This document shows, piece by piece, positions 28,682 to 36,761 of a stretch of 64,000 nt of DNA. The notes under the pieces were generated by a model. That model was not told the DNA's origin. It worked only from the letters and a program-made list of their open reading frames with translations, and did not search any database. A program made the position numbers and the translations under genes. This DNA comes from Candidatus Bathyarchaeia archaeon (GTDB lineage Archaea > Thermoproteota > Bathyarchaeia > Bathyarchaeales > DTEX01), in NCBI GenBank assembly GCA_038868075.1, contig JAWBXB010000004.1, forward strand, positions 1 to 64,000. Direction: 5' to 3'. How positions within the stretch are numbered: position 1 is the first letter of the stretch; every line of letters starts with the position of its first letter.

Positions 28682-29599
28682 CTACATAAAATATGGCTTT
28701 CTTCTTTTTACCGCCTCAATAAAAAGACTCTTTAAATATTCATCGTTAGCACCATTCCTAATAGGACTTAGTAGATCAACTAGGTTATCATTCCTGAAGA
28801 GGCATGGCTTAAGTTTTCCATCCGATGTTAGGCGGATTCTATTACAGTGAAGGCAGAATTCACTATTATGCATGGGTTTAACTATCTCGATTTCTGCGCC
28901 GTTGTCAAGAATATATTTTCTTCTGTGATGCATTCGCCTAACAATTATTCTATGAGCCTTATCTTCAAGCTCCCTTTCCACATGGTCTAAACTAGCATGA
29001 TACCTTTTATAGAAGTCATCTTCACCTGCTCGCTCAAGTTCAATAATCTGAAGTATTAAACCATTTTCTTCAGCGAACCTAATCATATCATTTACTTCAT
29101 CATCATTTATGTCCTTAAGTAAAACCATATTGACCTTAACAGGACTTAAGCCAACCCTTAAAGCCTCAATTATGCCATTGATAACCTTTTCATGGAAACT
29201 TGTGCCAGTAATGGCTTTAAATTTCTCAGGATTTAATGTATCTAAGCTAACGTTAACTCTGCGGAGTCCAGCCTCCTTTAAATGTTTGGCATGTTCCGCA
29301 AGAAGGTATCCATTTGTCGTCATGGAGGTATCTTTTATCCCCGGTATATGACTTATCCTTTGTACAATCTCAACTATGTCGCTTCGTATGAGCGGTTCAC
29401 CGCCAGTTAATTTAATTCCATAAATGCCTAGCGAAGCAGCTACCCTAACTATGCGCTCTATCTCCTCTGGAAGCATCTCATTCCCAGAAGCGTAATCTTC
29501 CCCTTCATGGTGACAGTAAAAGCACTTAAAATTACATCTCTGTGTCACGGATATGCGGAGGTTTTCAACGGGTCTACCGAAAGAATCTTTGAGTACCAA
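28682..29599 (-). CDS. moaA: GTP 3',8-cyclase MoaA
   Basis: Radical SAM enzyme that begins molybdopterin synthesis from GTP. The N-terminal cluster motif is CNFKCFYC and the C-terminal cluster motif is CLHCNRIRLTSDGKLKPC, which together define MoaA. KLTGGEPL and GRVNVSLDTLNPEKF are typical. The frame extends up to 29743, but the upstream part is not MoaA-like; TTG 29599 gives about 305 residues, and a GTG at 29608 is the close alternative. The pterin made here would serve the AOR-type enzyme encoded at 32842-34713. Confidence 0.92.
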   Translation of the reverse strand: MVLKDSFGRPVENLRISVTQRCNFKCFYCHHEGEDYASGNEMLPEEIERIVRVAASLGIYGIKLTGGEPLIRSDIVEIVQRISHIPGIKDTSMTTNGYLLAEHAKHLKEAGLRRVNVSLDTLNPEKFKAITGTSFHEKVINGIIEALRVGLSPVKVNMVLLKDINDDEVNDMIRFAEENGLILQIIELERAGEDDFYKRYHASLDHVERELEDKAHRIIVRRMHHRRKYILDNGAEIEIVKPMHNSEFCLHCNRIRLTSDGKLKPCLFRNDNLVDLLSPIRNGANDEYLKSLFIEAVKRRKPYFM

Positions 29600-29863
29600 C
29601 TTAATCACTATCTTCTTAAGGATAAAAGGTTTAAAGGAAAATTTATTTTTAATCCCGCAATTAATAAATGTAGGCATTAATATTAATACGGAGGGCATCC
29701 CTATAATTAACCCACGTGAAAATTTCTTTTGGCAGTTAATCATTAGGAACCATATTGGCTTCCATGTCCCTCTTTGACGGTTTAGCAGTCACCGTGCAGC
29801 ATGGTTTGATTGAGAGATGTGAATGCGGATTAGACTCATGGGGTGTAAGGTGGGAGTTGAGAG

Positions 29864-30058
29864 ATAGGCGCTAGACATAGGAAGCCCGGAAAAAGCCGCG
29901 GAGGAAACAGAGGAGTGCTACCAATTAGGAAGATTATGAGGAATAATACTGGCGCTAGGCCACTCACTAAAATATCAGCCAGAAAAATAAATATAATGTA
30001 TGAAACATGGACGAGTAAAGGACGCTATAAATCAGCTAATTATATCCAAGAAAAATAA
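29864..30058 (+). other. Candidate small basic protein with ATA at the start position
   Basis: An open frame of 64 codons follows an in-frame TGA. The peptide is highly basic and looks real (GARHRKPGKSRGGNRG, then ARKINIMYETWTSKGRYKS). GGTGGGAG at 29849-29856 is a good ribosome-binding site, and the codon 7 bases on, in this frame, is ATA (29864-29866), where ATG would be expected. Without it the first normal start is a GTG further in. I do not recognise the family. The gene may be inactive, may use ATA, or the base may be wrong. The remaining bases from 29600 to 30092 show nothing else. Confidence 0.35.
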
Positions 30059-30092
30059 AGTTTATCTCATCCCTCAAAACCAAAATATTTAT

Positions 30093-30170
30093 GGGCCCGT
30101 GGCCTAGCCAGGATAGGGCATCGGCCTCCTAAGCCGAGGGTCGGGGGTTCAACTCCCCCCGGGCCCGCCA
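30093..30170 (+). tRNA. tRNA-Arg (anticodon CCT)
   Basis: Complete cloverleaf. The acceptor pairs GGGCCCG with CGGGCCC, the anticodon stem TCGGC/GCCGA encloses the loop CTCCTAA with anticodon CCT, and the T arm is GGGGG-TTCAACT-CCCCC. The discriminator G is followed by an encoded CCA. No intron. The 3' side carries the relic of an integrase gene. Confidence 0.96.
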
Positions 30171-30259
30171 AAAATTCAGGCTGCTTTCTTGGAATGGGGC
30201 TTAAAATGGGCTCAGTTGGTAACTTCAACCTCTTTTGGTTTGGGACGGTCCTATAGAGG

Positions 30260-30471
30260 TTGATTGGGGTGAGTTTAAGGTTTGGTGATTTACGCGAGTA
30301 TTGGGTAATTCTAATGGCTCGATACCTAACACCAGCCGAAATAGACTTTCTTCAGGGGAGAACAGAAACCACGTGTTCATGAGGCACTATTATAATCTAG
30401 CTCTGATGGGGGACCTAAAAGATAGGGCCTTCAAAGGTGTAAAAGAGATAACCAAGCAGATAGGATCATAA
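30260..30471 (+). pseudogene. C-terminal relic of a tyrosine recombinase (archaeal integrase)
   Basis: Two frames joined by one shift near 30375 encode the end of an archaeal integrase. The first gives DLREYWVILMARYLTPAEID then FLQGR; the second gives VFMRHYYNLALMGDLKDR, where the second Tyr region matches the catalytic tyrosine block (usually xVFxRHYY). The N-terminal and middle parts are missing. It starts about 90 bases after the tRNA-Arg. I read this as the remains of an integrated element; family assignment rests on remembered motifs. Confidence 0.65.
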
Positions 30472-30491
30472 ACCCGTCCCTCGCGCCTAAG

Positions 30492-30644
30492 TCAGCCCCT
30501 CGCCTTGGGAATAGTGATCTTCGACTTTGGACTCTCATAAAAGTTGAACTTAGCCCCGTACCTCTCACATTCGAAACGCCTAACTCTATAAAACCTAAAA
30601 CTCCACTCTCCACCACAAACCAAGCACCTAACACTAACACTCAT
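30492..30644 (-). CDS. Small zinc-ribbon-like protein
   Basis: 50 residues from ATG 30644 to TGA 30492-30494. It begins MSVSVRCLVCGGEW, a CxxC knuckle, followed by RFYRVRRFECERYGAKF, where a second CxxC is expected but the last Cys is Tyr (TAC), and ends KSKITIPKARG. This resembles small archaeal zinc-ribbon proteins often found on mobile elements. The missing fourth ligand suggests a weakened site or decay. It lies just downstream, convergent, of the integrase relic and may belong to the same former element. Confidence 0.5.
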   Translation of the reverse strand: MSVSVRCLVCGGEWSFRFYRVRRFECERYGAKFNFYESPKSKITIPKARG

Positions 30645-30768
30645 CAAACAATCCCCACACCTAAATATTTATGCAATTAGCCTGATAGGATTATTGGACG
30701 AAGAATACCGAAAAGAAAAGGAAGAATAAGAGGGGCAAAAAAGAAATTTAATCTGAAGTATGGTGCAT

Positions 30769-32130
30769 CTACGGTTTGGGAGAAGGTTGCATCTTAGAAG
30801 TTAATTGCTTCTTTTTTGTGAGGGCTATAATAAGGGCTGTCAGAGTTAGAAGAGTTACTAACGCTGTTGTTGATGAGTATTCTGGTATAACATTTAGGCT
30901 TTCTTTGCCAGCTGTGGCCACGACTAAACCATTCTTAGAGACCTCGACAAACTTTGATATGCTGGGCCAAGCACCGCTATAATACCATAATAGCTCTCCA
31001 GTTGTGGCGTTAACTGCAAATACATAGTCTCCCGTTCCGCCAACAGCAAGCATACCTAATCCATCAACGGAGACATCAATGTAATTGTAACTTGTGTAAG
31101 TATTCGCCCCAGTAAACTCTTTATCGGCATCGGTTATTATTCCTGTTTTTGAGTATGCGGTCTGAAATATTAGCAGTCTTGAGGGTGAACCTGCAAGAAT
31201 GTTGGTTACGGCTACGACTGTGTCTCCGTCGCTTGAAATATCAACGGCCGCTACCCGCTCGTTTTCATCAAGCTCATACGTCCATTGAGGTTCCCATTCG
31301 CTGGACATAGTGGTATTAAAGAAGTATATCGTGTTTCCCACCCCGACAACCACATATCTGCCATCATCAGATAGTGCTATTCCACCACATGCACTCACAT
31401 TACCAAAATCATATGCAAGATCGTGAACTTGATTACTGCCGCTTCTATGCTTACAGCCTCTATAAACAACAGCAAATATATTTGTGGTTTTATTCTCCAT
31501 TAGAACAGCAACTATACCCCCATCATATGAAATATCCGCACAGAGCAGCAAACCCGTCTGAGGAGTGGGTCCATTAATGGGGCTATAGGTGCCACTCCAC
31601 GTTTGTTTTGGAGTACCGCTTAACTCTAAAGTGTTATTCCAATAGGACACATTACATGCATATTGACCATCATATGGTGTGTGCGCCAAAACAATATGGT
31701 TTCCATCACCGGATAAGGCTAATGCTTCCGCCCCCATCCAACCCCATATAGTGTAACTTTTCCAGCTTGGCTGAGGATTGCCACTCAATGTCTTAGCGTT
31801 CTTCCAGAATAATACGAAGTAAACTCCCCACCTATGTATTGCCGCTACCACGGAGTTTCCATCATCAGAAACGTCCACAGCCCATATATTAGTGTTCTCT
31901 TGACTCCAGATCCAGAGAAGGCTGCCAGACACATTATACACCCTCACCTCATTAAGCGTGGCCACAACAACAATACTTCCATCAGCACTTATAGCCAGAT
32001 CAATAGCATTGTCCGATGTGCTCCAGTTAGGTTGCTTAAACTCCTGCGCCACTGCTGAACTCAAAAAAGTAGCAGAAGACAATGTGATCAACAGCAAAAT
32101 CAATCCAACCAATCTAAACCCTAAATTCAA
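30769..32130 (-). CDS. Secreted beta-propeller protein with C-terminal membrane anchor
   Basis: 453 residues. Residues 1-28 are a signal peptide. The body is a repeated blade pattern of about 50-60 residues with the recurring SDDGNSVVAAI / SYDGGIVAVLME / SSDGDTVVAVTN type core, as in WD40/PQQ-like propellers. Near the C-terminus VIPEYSS is followed by a membrane helix and a Lys-rich end, resembling PGF/PEF-type surface anchors. The start is a TTG at 32130 with GGAGAT just before it. A surface or exported protein; its ligand is unknown. Confidence 0.7.
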   Translation of the reverse strand: MNLGFRLVGLILLLITLSSATFLSSAVAQEFKQPNWSTSDNAIDLAISADGSIVVVATLNEVRVYNVSGSLLWIWSQENTNIWAVDVSDDGNSVVAAIHRWGVYFVLFWKNAKTLSGNPQPSWKSYTIWGWMGAEALALSGDGNHIVLAHTPYDGQYACNVSYWNNTLELSGTPKQTWSGTYSPINGPTPQTGLLLCADISYDGGIVAVLMENKTTNIFAVVYRGCKHRSGSNQVHDLAYDFGNVSACGGIALSDDGRYVVVGVGNTIYFFNTTMSSEWEPQWTYELDENERVAAVDISSDGDTVVAVTNILAGSPSRLLIFQTAYSKTGIITDADKEFTGANTYTSYNYIDVSVDGLGMLAVGGTGDYVFAVNATTGELLWYYSGAWPSISKFVEVSKNGLVVATAGKESLNVIPEYSSTTALVTLLTLTALIIALTKKKQLTSKMQPSPKP

Positions 32131-32204
32131 ATCTCCTAAATCTCCCTTTAATCATCTCAATATTTTTACAATATCTAATATAAAAGGTTTATAATTTGGA
32201 CTGA

Positions 32205-32460
32205 ATGGTGCGGCCGCCGGGATTTGAACCCGGGATCGCAGGCTTGGAAGGCTCAAGTGGAGCTTGTTTCAACCGTTTAGGGACAAGTTTTGACATTAAT
32301 TCCCACAAAAATCGAATTTAACTTTAGATTTCTATGTAATCAAGTCATCAATAATCCTAAGTGGTTGCTGAGAAACCATAAGCCTAACATTTTCATGCCT
32401 AAGTCTGGTATGGTTGGCTTAGTCCTGAAGAAGAAGGTATATGGAGGTTTGGTTTTATGA
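32205..32460 (+). pseudogene. Integrase fragment overlapping the att site antisense to tRNA-Gly
   Basis: The strand opposite the tRNA half reads MVRPPGFEPGIAGLEGS and continues ACFNRLGTSFDINSHK to a stop at 32321. The PPGFEPG(T/I)(S/A)G block is the well-known att-overlapping segment of SSV-type archaeal integrases. A frame change near the A-run at 32310 continues the reading as IEFNFRFLCNQVINNPKWLL to a stop at 32460. It is a partial integrase gene, lacking the catalytic C-terminus here. Confidence 0.65.
32206..32252 (-). pseudogene. Solitary 3' half of tRNA-Gly (anticodon TCC), att-site relic
   Basis: On the minus strand the sequence from the anticodon loop (CTTCCAA, anticodon TCC) through the T arm (CCGGG-TTCAAAT-CCCGG), the 3' acceptor strand CGGCCGC and an encoded CCA is a perfect tRNA-Gly 3' half of about 45 bases. 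The sequence on its 5' side does not pair with it and no 5' half (GCGGCCG) is seen near. This is what an integrase leaves at the end of an integrated element. It is not a functional tRNA as it stands. Confidence 0.8.
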
Positions 32461-32841
32461 GGGGGTGCACCTTAGCCTACATAAAGCCCTCCTATGAGAT
32501 ATCTGATCCTACCATATTTTGAGAAAAATCGCTCTGCCCGCCCTTAATGGAAATCTCCTACGTAGGGACCTGGAAAATTTTCATGAATTTGTCACCGTTA
32601 ATGCACTATAGAAAATTTTTCTTGGATCCGACTACAGTTGTCAGAAGATAATAAACCCCCATTCCACTAGGAACCCTAAAACTAGGGTTTAGCCTCTAGA
32701 TTTCTAGGTTAGGCTGAAAGCCCCTTTGGTTCACTAAAGGAGCCGTCCCAGACTTCCAGAAACGTTTATGGCATTAATCCTCTCTCAAAGCTTACTTAAT
32801 TAATAAAGGCACTTATGCCATAGCTATTTTGGATTATTTTT
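32461..32841. repeat. Non-coding gap with hairpins
   Basis: No convincing gene. A perfect 7-base inverted repeat AACCCTA (32672-32678) and TAGGGTT (32683-32689) has a 4-base loop, and CCTTT (32723-32727) pairs with AAAGG (32736-32740) across 8 bases. These could be terminators, the ends of a lost insertion element, or parts of the decayed element begun at 32206. It lies at the 3' side of the AOR gene. Confidence 0.35.
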
Positions 32842-34713
32842 CTAGCTGAGGGTTCTTCTGAGCTGCTCTAATTTTTTATCAACATCCTCTAACCCTAAAC
32901 GTTTAAGTTCATCTGATGAGGGTATGCCATTCTCGTCCCAACCAACGGATCTATAATACTCTTTCACATACTCTTTCATTCTAGTTCTATCAGCAGCTCT
33001 TCCACTATATGGTCCCTTAGTTAATGGCTCGTACCATCTTTGTGGGAGGTCATCGTGAATCTCCGGGCTCCATCTTAAATCTGGTCCTCCGAGAAGTAAT
33101 GTTGCCCTCTGGATATGTAGTATTCTGCGCGCCATTATATTAAACCATTCTTCTGGCGTAATGTTCCATCCGGTGACAGCTCCCAAAAGTCCCCATAAAG
33201 CTTCTCGTGCTATGGGACTGAAGAAATTAAATGTGCAAAGAACTGCTGAATCGTGTAGTATTGTCATAAGCTCACCGTGTTCAACCGGCATCTGTGCAAC
33301 AGATGTGTGATCTCCTCCCTGAACTGAGCATGGATATGAAACGTAATGTGGATAGTCTCTTCCACTTCTTATCCCATGAGCGCCTATAGCTATTCCCTTC
33401 GCTGTTACAGCATACTTCATTACGTCTATTCCCTTCATACTGCTAATTTTTAGGGCAGCCCTATAGGTTCCCTCAGCAAGTATATCTCCAATACCCCTGC
33501 GCTCTGCAACCATCTTTATTAAGGCTGCGAAGGCTTCAGAATCACCCCACCTAAGATCTATGCCGCCTAAATCTTCTCTGGTTAATATGCCCCTCTGATA
33601 TAGTTCAGCAGCGAATGCTAGAAGATTACCGGCTTGAATACCGCAGAAGCCTAGTTCATCTATAAGAGATGTCAAATAAATGTTTGCATCGGGCTGGAAT
33701 ATCCCGAGGTTTGTCCCTAAATAAGCTTGATTCTCATAGTCTGGGTTATCAGTTATAGCGCCCTTAAATGGTCCGGAATTAATTACGGCAAGCTTTAGGC
33801 ATGTGGTTGCGCAACCGAAGTCACCCCAATACCTCTTAACCCAGAATAATTCAAACTTATCAACGCCGAAGCTCTCCTCATTATGCCACTCCTCCTGCCA
33901 ATTCATAATGGGCTCTGAGCTTGTTTCAACACCAAACCTATATCCGCCTGAAGCAGTACCCCAGCGCCTAAATAAATCATTGGCAAGACTGGCTTTAGCA
34001 ATCTTTTCAGCATACTCAATAGTCTTGTTCATGTCATATACATCTGGCAGAGGCCCTGTTCCCTTAACTAAAACAGCCTTCAATCTCTTTGAGCCCATAA
34101 CTGCTCCATAACCGCCGTATCCAGCCGCATGTGCCCACTTAGATGTTACAGCAGCTGCCCTACAAAGTTTTTCGCCGGCTGGACCAATATACATCATTGA
34201 GGGTTCTTTCCAAAGCCCTCTACCACGATATCGCCTTCCAAACACTTCCCTTGCCTCCTTAACTAATGTTAGTACTGTTTCTTTAGCTCCCTTACCCCAA
34301 ACATGGCTTGCATCCCTTAGCTCGATATCAGAGTCTTTGATCAATAGATATGTTGGCTTCTCGGCAACGCCAGTAAATATTATGCCATCATAACCAGCAC
34401 ATTTCAAATCGACCGGAAACTCCCCCGCGAATGTTGAGCCAACAATCCCATTACTTTGTGGCGATTTCCCTGAAATACATATCCTGCCACCCGGCACAAA
34501 ACCCGTAAGAGGCCCTGTAAGGACTATAAGAAGATTTTCCGGACCTAAGGGATCTATTTCTTCCCACCTGCTCCCCAATCTATCCCAGAGTATTTTTACC
34601 CCAAGTCCTCTTCCGCCAATATATTGCCTGAGAACATCCTCACTTATCTTAACCTCTTTTATGTTTCCGGAGGATAAGTCCACCTCAAGGATTTTACCAG
34701 TATAACCCCTCAT
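32842..34713 (-). CDS. Aldehyde ferredoxin oxidoreductase family (tungsten/molybdenum)
   Basis: 623-residue AOR-family protein, expected to oxidise an aldehyde with a bis-pterin tungsten or molybdenum site and ferredoxin. The N-terminus MRGYTGKILEVDLSSG, GGRGLGVKILWD, and the pterin-binding blocks GPAGEKLCRAA and AGYGGYGAVMGSKRLKA are typical. For the [4Fe-4S] cluster the usual C-x2-C-x3-C reads D-F-G-C-A-T-T-C at about residue 300, so the first Cys is Asp; the distal Cys is in LCTFNFFSP. The Fe-S subunit gene immediately upstream (no gap) suggests a two-subunit WOR5-like or electron-bifurcating-type enzyme. The exact substrate is unknown. Confidence 0.9.
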   Translation of the reverse strand: MRGYTGKILEVDLSSGNIKEVKISEDVLRQYIGGRGLGVKILWDRLGSRWEEIDPLGPENLLIVLTGPLTGFVPGGRICISGKSPQSNGIVGSTFAGEFPVDLKCAGYDGIIFTGVAEKPTYLLIKDSDIELRDASHVWGKGAKETVLTLVKEAREVFGRRYRGRGLWKEPSMMYIGPAGEKLCRAAAVTSKWAHAAGYGGYGAVMGSKRLKAVLVKGTGPLPDVYDMNKTIEYAEKIAKASLANDLFRRWGTASGGYRFGVETSSEPIMNWQEEWHNEESFGVDKFELFWVKRYWGDFGCATTCLKLAVINSGPFKGAITDNPDYENQAYLGTNLGIFQPDANIYLTSLIDELGFCGIQAGNLLAFAAELYQRGILTREDLGGIDLRWGDSEAFAALIKMVAERRGIGDILAEGTYRAALKISSMKGIDVMKYAVTAKGIAIGAHGIRSGRDYPHYVSYPCSVQGGDHTSVAQMPVEHGELMTILHDSAVLCTFNFFSPIAREALWGLLGAVTGWNITPEEWFNIMARRILHIQRATLLLGGPDLRWSPEIHDDLPQRWYEPLTKGPYSGRAADRTRMKEYVKEYYRSVGWDENGIPSSDELKRLGLEDVDKKLEQLRRTLS

Positions 34714-35250
34714 TCAAATCTCCTCCGCTATCTCCTCGCCATAGAATCTTTTAGCCAGCTCCCTAGTTATTACCTCGGGTGTTTTCGCGTAGAGCTTAAA
34801 ATTATAGCCTCCGAATCTCCTAACAATTTGTAATGCATTCCATCCACCCTCATTACAGGCTTTAACACATTTAGGATCCCCATTACATAGATCGCATATA
34901 ACAGCGTAATTATCCCTTGGATGAATATATGGAACTTTACCTGGGCAAGCATCAATGCAGCGACCGCAAGCAATACACTTTTCTCTATCAACTATTACAG
35001 CCCCAGTTTCCTTATTTACTGAAAGAGCCTTAACTGGACATGTGTCAACACATGGGTAATCGTGACATTGAGCACATAAATGTGGAACCTCTATCCCTGG
35101 AACTAACATAAAAACCCTAATCCTCGAGGCTTCAGGCCATATCTTCCCCTCATGGCTTAATGAACAAGCAATTTCACATCTTCTACAGCCACTGCAATTT
35201 TGATAATTCCTATAAATCCATATTAGACTAGGCATGCCAGTGGTACTCAT
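34714..35250 (-). CDS. Ferredoxin-type Fe-S subunit of the AOR enzyme
   Basis: About 178 residues with sixteen cysteines in four 4Fe-4S motifs: CSGCRRCEIAC (about 19-29), CAQCHDYPCVDTCP, CIACGRCIDACP and CDLCNGDPKCVKAC. This is the HycB/DMSO-reductase small-subunit fold, used to pass electrons from the AOR catalytic subunit. Its stop is directly followed by the AOR start codon, so the two are coupled. ATG at 35250 is chosen; GTG at 35259 is possible. Confidence 0.92.
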   Translation of the reverse strand: MSTTGMPSLIWIYRNYQNCSGCRRCEIACSLSHEGKIWPEASRIRVFMLVPGIEVPHLCAQCHDYPCVDTCPVKALSVNKETGAVIVDREKCIACGRCIDACPGKVPYIHPRDNYAVICDLCNGDPKCVKACNEGGWNALQIVRRFGGYNFKLYAKTPEVITRELAKRFYGEEIAEEI

Positions 35251-35432
35251 AGCAACCACACCAGTATTGTTTGATTAAATTAGAGAATTCCATATTAACT
35301 AAGATATTTATAGTTTTTGTCTTTAAATCGAAGCATTATAATGATTAAAATTTTTTAGGATTTCATGCTCTAATCCTAAAAAGTAATTGTTTGACGAAAG
35401 AATTGCTGGACTAAGAGTCTAAAAGCGAAAGA

Positions 35433-35440
35433 TTTATATA
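35433..35440 (+). promoter_or_regulatory. TATA box of tfb
   Basis: GCGAAAGATTTATATAC is an archaeal BRE-TATA pair; TTTATATA is at 35433-35440. Transcription should start near 35463, giving an unusually long leader of about 110 bases before tfb. The rest of the gap from 35260 to 35420 holds the divergent promoter of the AOR operon and no gene. Confidence 0.65.
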
Positions 35441-35462
35441 CTTAAACTAGCCTTTAGAGGTT

Positions 35463-35575
35463 TTTACGGGTCTGATGATCTAATCGATTCCGAACATTTA
35501 TGAGGAATCGTATTTTGTGAGGTTACCCGCATATCAGATCCTCCCATATAATATTGGGAGGGGGAATGAATAGGA
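35463..35575 (+). ncRNA. Structured leader of tfb (cis-regulatory candidate)
   Basis: The leader contains a perfect hairpin CGATTCC (35485-35491) / GGAATCG (35504-35510) with a 12-base loop, nested inside two alternative outer pairings: CGGGT (35467-35471) with ACCCG (35525-35529), and GGTCTGAT (35469-35476) with ATCAGATCC (35533-35541). The outer stems share bases, so they are mutually exclusive. The second outer helix ends just before the GGGAGGGGG ribosome-binding site. This suggests RNA-level or protein-mediated control of tfb. It is seen in sequence only. Confidence 0.5.
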
Positions 35576-36520
35576 ATGGAAGAGAATGTTGAGGTTAAGC
35601 CCACGCAGATAATAATGGTGGATAAGTGTCCGGAATGTGGAGGTACCAATCTTATTAGTGATCCTGATACTGGTGAAGTTATTTGCGGTAATTGTGGTTT
35701 AGTTATTCAGGAAGCTATTATGGATAAAGGCCCTGAATGGAGGGCCTTCACTCAAGAGGAGAAAGAGAGCCGAAGTCGAGTTGGTATACCGACATCTTTC
35801 TCAGTTCACGATAAAGGTTTGTCAACAGCAATAGATAGGATAGATAGGGATGCATTAGGACGGAAACTTCCATTAAATACAAAGCTTCAAATGTGGCGGC
35901 TTAGGAAGTGGCAGATAAGAGCACGTGTCCAATCATCAATTGATAGGAACCTAGCTCAAGCAATGACGGAAATCGACCGTTTATCCGATAGACTTGCCAT
36001 CCCATCAGCGGTTAAAGAAAGGGCTGCTGTTATTTACCGTAAAGCCCTTGACCAAGGGCTTGTGAGGGGTAGATCCATAGCTGCTATAGCAGCGGCATCC
36101 CTCTATGCTGCATGTAGGTTAACTGGTACACCAAGAAATCTTAAGGAAATTTCTGAGGCAAGTCTTGTTGGCAGAAAAGATGTGGCAAGGTGCTATAGGC
36201 TTCTTCTACGCGAACTAGACTTATCGATGCCTATAGCGGATCCAGCTGTTTATTTATCAAAGATAGCTGAGAGAGCTGGTATACCTGGGCACATTCAAGC
36301 AAGTGCCTTAAAGATATTAAATGAAGCTAAGAAGAAGCGTATTTCAGCTGGCAAGGATCCTATGGGTTTAGCTGCAGCGGCACTTTATGTCGCGGCCTAT
36401 TTGGCTGGTGAAAAAAGAACTCAAAAGGAGATCGCGGATGCCGCTGGTGTAACGGAGGTTACCGTTAGAAATCGCTATAAAACCCTAAAGAGACAGCTAC
36501 ATCTAGAGATACCAGATTAA
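35576..36520 (+). CDS. tfb: Transcription initiation factor B
   Basis: Archaeal TFIIB homologue that bridges TBP-bound promoter and RNA polymerase. The zinc ribbon has Cys18, Cys21, Cys37 and Cys40; the B-reader follows (GPEWRAFTQEEKESRSRVG), then two cyclin folds (about 115-205 and 210-300) and the C-terminal BRE-reading helix-turn-helix AGVTEVTVRNRYK. 314 residues, full length. GGGAGGGGG lies about 10 bases before the ATG. The long structured leader upstream is unusual. No second tfb is seen in the window. Confidence 0.97.
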   Translation: MEENVEVKPTQIIMVDKCPECGGTNLISDPDTGEVICGNCGLVIQEAIMDKGPEWRAFTQEEKESRSRVGIPTSFSVHDKGLSTAIDRIDRDALGRKLPLNTKLQMWRLRKWQIRARVQSSIDRNLAQAMTEIDRLSDRLAIPSAVKERAAVIYRKALDQGLVRGRSIAAIAAASLYAACRLTGTPRNLKEISEASLVGRKDVARCYRLLLRELDLSMPIADPAVYLSKIAERAGIPGHIQASALKILNEAKKKRISAGKDPMGLAAAALYVAAYLAGEKRTQKEIADAAGVTEVTVRNRYKTLKRQLHLEIPD

Positions 36521-36542
36521 CCTTGTAACCCTCCTTTTTTAT

Positions 36543-36758
36543 TTACCCTTCTTCTCTATCGATTTCTAGGACTATTGGCCCGATGTAACCACAGTCTTTA
36601 CAAACATATCTCTTAGGCATTAGCCATGCATCGAATTTACTGGATAACTCAATATTCCGACTTTCACATCTAGGGCAAGCTAGAATCCTATTTTTGCTTT
36701 GCGGCGGGCGCCATCTGATACTACGAAATACACAGGTAAGAGTCCTAATCTTCTCCAT
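36543..36758 (-). CDS. Small archaeal zinc-ribbon protein
   Basis: 71 residues with CPRC (about 29-32) and CKDC (about 53-56), a single zinc ribbon, preceded by a basic arm and followed by an acidic tail (LEIDREEG). It is a conserved type of small archaeal protein of unknown function, often near translation or transcription genes. Here it lies 3 bases downstream of the aIF1 gene, so the pair is probably one transcript convergent with tfb. Confidence 0.7.
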   Translation of the reverse strand: MEKIRTLTCVFRSIRWRPPQSKNRILACPRCESRNIELSSKFDAWLMPKRYVCKDCGYIGPIVLEIDREEG

Positions 36759-36761
36759 ATT

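Noticed and set aside
32206-32252. Functional half of a split tRNA-Gly
   Set aside because: The flanking sequence lacks a GC-rich pairing leader, and the antisense strand encodes the integrase PPGFEPG block, so an att relic explains it better.
32660-32760. IS200/IS605 transposon end or TnpB tail
   Set aside because: Hairpins are present but no transposase reading or matching left end is visible.
35471-35545. C/D-box sRNA upstream of tfb
   Set aside because: TGATGA is present at 35473, but no CTGA box D is found at the expected place; paired stems fit a leader structure better.
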